From: a virus
Length of the DNA stretch: 23,998 bases
Virus record (IMG/VR): IMGVR_UViG_3300009156_000085
Location: 1-23,998 of that record
Strand: one strand, 5' to 3'
The translations under genes and the position numbers were made by a program. Positions 21,662 through 23,998 of this stretch are shown in pieces. Under the pieces are notes generated by a model. That model did no database searches, was not told the DNA's origin, and saw nothing but the letters and a program-made list of their open reading frames with translations. Positions within the stretch are counted from its first letter, which is position 1; each line of letters starts with the position of its first letter.

Positions 21662-22129
21662 TTACTTGCTCTCAGCAGCCAGCGCGACCGCAGGGTTCCA
21701 GATGTGCTCTGTCTCGTGGAGGAGCGCATCCAAGATCATCGTGAATCGAACGTCGTGATTGGTTTTGTTGAACTTCAATACCTCGAAAGCGTGCGCGTAT
21801 TCGTGAACGACCAGGCCGATCCTGAGGTAGCCATAGGGATATGCGCTCTTGTTAGCAGGGAGCGGTGTGATTGGGAGGGAAACGTATCCTCGTCGAACAC
21901 CGGCCTTGATCTTGACCCCGCCCCAGCCACGCGCTCTGACCTGGTCGACGCGCGGCTTCCTCAGGCGCACGATCGGCATAGCGGTCTTCGGGAAGTGCTT
22001 CTCGTGCATCACTGCAATGAGGAAGTAGGCCATTGCAGGATCGCAGCTAGTCTGGTGTGCTTGGCGCAGTCGTGACCTGTTGCAGCTTGCGCGGCTCACA
22101 CAGTCATACTCGCCGGGGATAATTCGCAT
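21662..22129 (-). CDS. HExxH metallopeptidase-like protein
   Basis: A 155-aa protein containing HEYAHAFE (H109, E110, H113) and a possible third ligand H125 in NHDVRFTMILDALL, the arrangement of SprT/YgjP-like zinc metalloproteases. The N-terminal 33 residues have three Cys (C10, C16, C29) spaced like SRASC...TSC and may form a separate site or be non-coding if the inner ATG (MAYFLIAVMHEKHF) is the true start. It is the first gene downstream of the promoter at 22290-22318. Possible roles are protein cleavage during infection or DNA-protein crosslink repair; these are inferences. Confidence 0.6.
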   Translation of the reverse strand: MRIIPGEYDCVSRASCNRSRLRQAHQTSCDPAMAYFLIAVMHEKHFPKTAMPIVRLRKPRVDQVRARGWGGVKIKAGVRRGYVSLPITPLPANKSAYPYGYLRIGLVVHEYAHAFEVLKFNKTNHDVRFTMILDALLHETEHIWNPAVALAAESK

Positions 22130-22165
22130 TTGAGATCTCGTTTTCTGAATCGGTGTCGTTTTCTT

Positions 22166-22231
22166 CTCGTATTCTTCTACTTCTCTTCTAGTATTCGTCT
22201 AGTATTCGTCTAGTGTCCCCCTAGTGTGTAG
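22166..22231 (-). repeat. 11-bp iteron array, left (six units)
   Basis: Six contiguous 11-bp units on the plus strand: CTCGTATTCTT, CTACTTCTCTT, CTAGTATTCGT twice, CTAGTGTCCCC, CTAGTGTGTAG. CTAG recurs at 22188, 22199, 22210 and 22221, exactly one unit apart. Oriented opposite to the array at 22510. Confidence 0.8.
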
Positions 22232-22240
22232 TTTTTACAC
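22226..22240. promoter_or_regulatory. GTGTA-N5-TACAC operator-like palindrome
   Basis: GTGTAGTTTTTACAC contains the same TGTA-N5-TACA core as the two sites at 20140-20174. It lies about 50 bases downstream of the predicted start of the 22290 promoter and overlaps the last iteron. Confidence 0.5.
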
Positions 22241-22289
22241 GCCTGGCCGGTAACTCGTTGCGTGCCTTGCACTTGCGGCTGGCACAGCC

Positions 22290-22318
22290 ATTATACACCA
22301 GATCCCCGCCGAGCGCAA
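22290..22318 (-). promoter_or_regulatory. Sigma70-type promoter TTGCGC-N17-TATAAT
   Basis: The -35 TTGCGC is at 22318-22313 and a perfect -10 TATAAT at 22295-22290 with a 17-base spacer, minus strand. It would drive the metallopeptidase-like gene and the genes after it, with a leader of about 150 bases that includes the left iteron array. Confidence 0.65.
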
Positions 22319-22372
22319 GGGGCGCACTTCGGGATCTCGATCCAAATGTTTGGTCTTCGCTTTCTCTTTGTC

Positions 22373-22398
22373 TTTTTTTTTTTTTATATATATATATA
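22373..22398. repeat. T13 tract followed by alternating AT
   Basis: Thirteen T residues (22373-22385) followed by 13 bases of alternating A and T (22386-22398). It lies between the two facing iteron arrays and would melt easily, like the unwinding element of an origin. No hairpin precedes it, so it is not a terminator. Confidence 0.7.
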
Positions 22399-22509
22399 CC
22401 TTTATATTATGGATAGGTAGTGTCCGAGAATCGCCGTAAGTGATTGCAAACAAAGGAGTTATCGGCGGAGGGTATCGACTCGAATATACGCAAACATCAC
22501 GCGCGAAAT

Positions 22510-22575
22510 ACTAGAAGAATACTAGACGAAATGTAGAAGAACAAGAGAAGAATACTAGAAGAATACTAGACGAAC
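22510..22575 (+). repeat. 11-bp iteron array, right (six units)
   Basis: Six contiguous 11-bp units: ACTAGAAGAAT, ACTAGACGAAA, TGTAGAAGAAC, AAGAGAAGAAT, ACTAGAAGAAT, ACTAGACGAAC. The first and fifth units are identical and the second and sixth nearly so. Reverse complement of the left array gives the same ACTAGAMGAAT core. Confidence 0.8.
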
Positions 22576-22652
22576 TGCGTGCTTTTTTGGAGTTGGCATG
22601 GGTTTTGATTCTTAGAGGAAAACACTTTGCATCGTCGTAATCTGTAGAATGG

Positions 22653-22765
22653 CCTAGGATGCCCGATCGCCATTCGGGCCACTTCGCCCCAGCCCCGGCA
22701 AAAAGATCGATCCTGGGGCATCCTGGCGCGTTCTAGGGGCATCCTGCTGGCACTCACATCCTAGG
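22653..22765. repeat. CATCCTRG repeat cluster
   Basis: CATCCTGG at 22719, CATCCTGC at 22740 and CATCCTAGG at 22757 on the plus strand, and CCTAGGATG (same element inverted) at 22653-22661. The first two are part of a longer direct repeat GGGGCATCCTG. Possible protein-binding sites beside the iterons. Confidence 0.5.
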
Positions 22766-22840
22766 TGATCGGCCCAGATCCGGCTCTGCCGCCAGACCGA
22801 CGAAGGGCGCCAGGTCCAAGACCCAGCGCCCCATCGGTGC

Positions 22841-23077
22841 CTAGCGTCCGCAGACGAGAGGCAGGTTCCAGTAGCCACACTGTCCACCGCACTTCGGGCA
22901 CGGCCTGGACTCGACGATCGCCTGTATTGCGTCCAGCTTGGCCCGGTCGTTACTCGGCTCCAGGTAGCGCGCCAGCGCGTCCTCAATGACCGAGCTGACC
23001 GATCGGTCCAGGCCTTGCGCGTGCGCCACGACGCGCGTCCACAGGTCGTCGTCTTTCACGTAAATCGTCTTGTTCAT
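22841..23077 (-). CDS. Ribbon-helix-helix protein with C-terminal zinc knuckle
   Basis: A 78-aa protein. NKTIYVKDDDLWTRVVAHAQ and then LDRSVSSVIEDALARYLE give the strand-helix-helix of Arc/CopG-type regulators. The C-terminal part has CPKCGGQC and a final Cys (C60, C63, C67, C76), an added metal knuckle that ordinary RHH repressors lack. Such proteins bind palindromic operators or centromeres as dimers. It lies immediately next to the repeat-bearing intergenic region, making it a natural candidate to bind the iterons or the TGTA-N5-TACA sites; no direct evidence. Confidence 0.7.
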   Translation of the reverse strand: MNKTIYVKDDDLWTRVVAHAQGLDRSVSSVIEDALARYLEPSNDRAKLDAIQAIVESRPCPKCGGQCGYWNLPLVCGR

Positions 23078-23103
23078 TTCGTCTGCGCTCCCCTTTTTGA
23101 GGC

Positions 23104-23133
23104 AAAAAAGGGGCGGCTCTTTCGAGCCGCCCC
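23104..23133 (-). terminator. Rho-independent terminator
   Basis: On the minus strand GGGGCGGCTC-GAAA-GAGCCGCCCC, a perfect 10-bp stem with a GNRA loop, is followed directly by six T. It lies seven bases after the stop of the 169-aa gene and 27 bases before the RHH gene start, so the two are largely transcribed separately. Confidence 0.9.
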
Positions 23134-23140
23134 CCGGGTC

Positions 23141-23650
23141 TTACTCCATCGCGTTGATCTTCGCGAGCGCCTCTTCCTCGGTGATCCCGAAGGCCTTGGC
23201 CAGGTTCTTCGCCGCCGCCCGCTTCGCCGTGTCCGGTCCCTCGACCAGCACCGCCAGACGCTGTGACTCGCGGCTCTTCGCGCCCAGGTCGTTGCCGTAG
23301 AAGAAGTCCTTGACCGCGCACGGTCCCTGGAAGTCGAACTCCTCGCCCTTCTCGTCCTTGCCCCAGGTCGTCTCGACCCCGCCCGCGATCGCCGCCATGC
23401 CGCGGTAGTTGATCGGCACGAGCTGGAGGTACTCCTTGCGGTATTTCTTGTCCTTGACCTTGCGCGTGACCTCGTTCTTGCGGGGGATCACGTCACCGGC
23501 CTTGATCGCTGCCTTGACCGCGTCGCTGAGCTTCTCGATCTCCGCCGCCTCGTCGAACGTGCCCACGAGAACCGCCTCCTCCGCCGCCGTCTCCGCCGCG
23601 ATCTTGCCTGCCGCCACTGCCGCCGCCCGCGTGCTCACTCGGTTTGCCAT
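23141..23650 (-). CDS. Hypothetical protein, 169 aa
   Basis: ATG 23650 has AAGGAG seven bases upstream; longer in-frame starts are non-coding-like. The N-terminal 65 residues are Ala/Glu-rich helix (AAAVAAGKIAAETAAEEAVL), the centre has charged VTRKVKDKKYRKEYLQLVPI and FDFQGPCAVKDFFYG, and the C-terminus is a helix pair ending in FGITEEEALAKI. No family recognised. It is preceded by its own promoter-like site and a leader with a CCAA tetranucleotide repeat, and ends at a strong terminator: a monocistronic, probably abundant product. Confidence 0.65.
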   Translation of the reverse strand: MANRVSTRAAAVAAGKIAAETAAEEAVLVGTFDEAAEIEKLSDAVKAAIKAGDVIPRKNEVTRKVKDKKYRKEYLQLVPINYRGMAAIAGGVETTWGKDEKGEEFDFQGPCAVKDFFYGNDLGAKSRESQRLAVLVEGPDTAKRAAAKNLAKAFGITEEEALAKINAME

Positions 23651-23662
23651 TCTGAACTCCTT

Positions 23663-23694
23663 GCGCGTTTCGCGCGTTCCAACCAACCAACCAA
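23663..23694. repeat. Leader hairpin and (CCAA)4 repeat
   Basis: GCGCG-TTT-CGCGC (23663-23675) directly upstream of the ribosome site, preceded in the transcript by four tandem GGTT units (CCAA on the plus strand, 23679-23694). May influence translation of the 169-aa gene. Confidence 0.5.
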
Positions 23695-23701
23695 CAAAAC
23701 A

Positions 23702-23730
23702 ATTGTAACTCGGAAAGTGCCGGGGCGCAA
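23702..23730 (-). promoter_or_regulatory. Promoter-like TTGCGC-N17-TACAAT
   Basis: Minus strand -35 TTGCGC (23730-23725) and -10 TACAAT (23707-23702) with a 17-base spacer, the same -35 and spacing as the promoter at 22290. The -35 lies inside the hairpin at 23719-23739. Confidence 0.5.
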
Positions 23731-23739
23731 GGCCCCGGC
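23719..23739. terminator. GC-rich hairpin after the 52-aa gene
   Basis: GCCGGGGC (23719-23726) pairs with GCCCCGGC (23732-23739), loop of five. On the minus strand it follows the stop at 23751 by 11 bases without a U run. It overlaps the -35 of the next promoter. Confidence 0.4.
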
Positions 23740-23750
23740 GATCTTTTCTG

Positions 23751-23909
23751 CTACTTTTTTTCACCTGCCAGATCGAGCCAGCGCAGGTAAGCAGCCGCCG
23801 CCGCCTCACGTGACCAGAAGCCTCCCTCAACCATGACACCGTTGACGTAAATGTCCCAGCAGTAATCGCCCGCGGGACGTCTCCGACCTGCCATCCACAC
23901 ACGCTCCAT
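23751..23909 (-). CDS. Small hypothetical protein, 52 aa
   Basis: The start at 23909 overlaps the preceding stop as TAATG. Sequence: basic N-terminus (MAGRRRP), beta-like DYCWDIYVNGVMVEGGFWS, then helix REAAAAAYLRWLDLAGEKK. The short strand-strand-helix layout resembles small AP2/Arm-DNA-like binding folds of phages, but too short to assign. Longer in-frame reading through the next gene (to 23902 in another frame) is not supported. Confidence 0.55.
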   Translation of the reverse strand: MERVWMAGRRRPAGDYCWDIYVNGVMVEGGFWSREAAAAAYLRWLDLAGEKK

Positions 23910-23998
23910 TAGCGAACCCTCCACACCGAGAAGCCGAGCCGGTTCGAGTAGGACGCAATCCTCACGCGCCCCAGCTTGACCACCACCACGCGAAACCA
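23909..23998 (-). CDS. C-terminal end of a gene running off the window
   Basis: The last 29 residues before a TAA at 23909-23911 are open to the window edge (WFRVVVVKLGRVRIAS...). The stop overlaps the next ATG as TAATG, the same junction used elsewhere in this operon. Product unknown; beginning lies beyond base 23998. Confidence 0.5.
   Translation of the reverse strand, partial: WFRVVVVKLGRVRIASYSNRLGFSVWRVR

Larger units (their letters stand above)
22130..22840. other. Large intergenic region: candidate replication origin / centromere
   Basis: No convincing gene. From left to right on the plus strand it holds six 11-bp units (22166-22231), a GTGTA-N5-TACAC palindrome, a minus-strand promoter, a 13-T run plus alternating AT tract (22373-22398) with further AT-rich bases to about 22410, six 11-bp units in opposite orientation (22510-22575), and a cluster of CATCCTRG-type repeats with hairpins (22653-22831). 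Facing iterons around an AT-rich core is the classic look of an initiator-bound origin or a partition site. Confidence 0.5.

Noticed and set aside
22373-22398. Rho-independent terminator at the T13 run
   Set aside because: No stem precedes the T run on either strand.
22235-22453. 72-codon minus-strand frame across the AT-rich tract
   Set aside because: It reads through the poly-T tract as poly-Lys and has no ribosome site; the repeat arrays and promoter occupy the same DNA.
22166-22575. CRISPR array
   Set aside because: Units are 11 bp, contiguous without spacers, and no Cas genes other than a Cas4-like nuclease of the recombination module are present.
1-23998. tRNA genes, PurZ/DatZ-type genes, integrase or lysis genes
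   Set aside because: None seen by reading: no cloverleaf candidate, no adenylosuccinate-synthetase motif (GGQxGDEGKG), no recombinase catalytic motif and no endolysin motif in this window.

Overview
The window is part of a tailed-phage genome, probably an uncultured lytic phage of a bacterium. It contains no integrase, repressor of recognisable lysogenic type, tRNA, rRNA, insertion sequence or CRISPR array. Genes are packed head to tail, many joined by ATGA or TAATG start/stop overlaps, and the two promoters with a perfect -10 box are of bacterial sigma70 type. The host cannot be named. Base composition rises visibly from the left to the very GC-rich right end, apart from one AT-rich intergenic island.

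Left arm, plus strand (1-7453): the end of a virion module. It holds a DUF483-like plus SAM-methyltransferase protein (open at the window edge), a GNAT-like protein, a Gly-rich repeat protein, a hydrophobic Gly/Ala-rich protein, a 407-aa protein and a 942-aa protein. The order small hydrophobic, medium, very large resembles the internal virion (ejection) proteins of short-tailed phages, but this is inferred from architecture only.

Right arm, minus strand (23998 down to 7425): replication, recombination and nucleotide metabolism, converging on the virion module with a 29-bp overlap. In transcription order there are small unknown genes (23998-22841); a 711-bp non-coding region with two facing arrays of 11-bp repeats around a poly-T/(AT)n tract and a sigma70 promoter, the best candidate here for a replication origin or centromere; a metallopeptidase-like protein, a zinc-knuckle/coiled-coil protein, a ParB-like small protein and three tiny coupled genes; a second strong promoter with two palindromic operators; an SNF2 helicase; a run of small zinc-binding and RHH-like genes; a Cas4-type PD-(D/E)XK nuclease; a Sak4-like RecA ATPase; a DUF669-like putative ssDNA-binding protein; a 57-aa extremely acidic protein; a ParB-DNA methyltransferase fusion; a DUF7768-like and a MazG-like/DUF6378-like nucleotide enzyme; a uracil-DNA-glycosylase-DNA polymerase A fusion; a DUF3987-like ATPase with a winged helix; and a last small gene.

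Together the right arm could supply a self-sufficient replisome and recombination set: polymerase, helicase-like ATPases, ssDNA-binding protein, Sak4 annealing/RecA factor and Fe-S nuclease. Beside it sits a compact block (11209-13191) that may shape the dNTP pool and mark DNA. The most unusual items are the paired 11-bp iteron arrays, the UDG-PolA fusion next to nucleotide-metabolism genes, the recurrent TGTA-N5-TACA operators, and a reading-frame conflict at 16871-17127.
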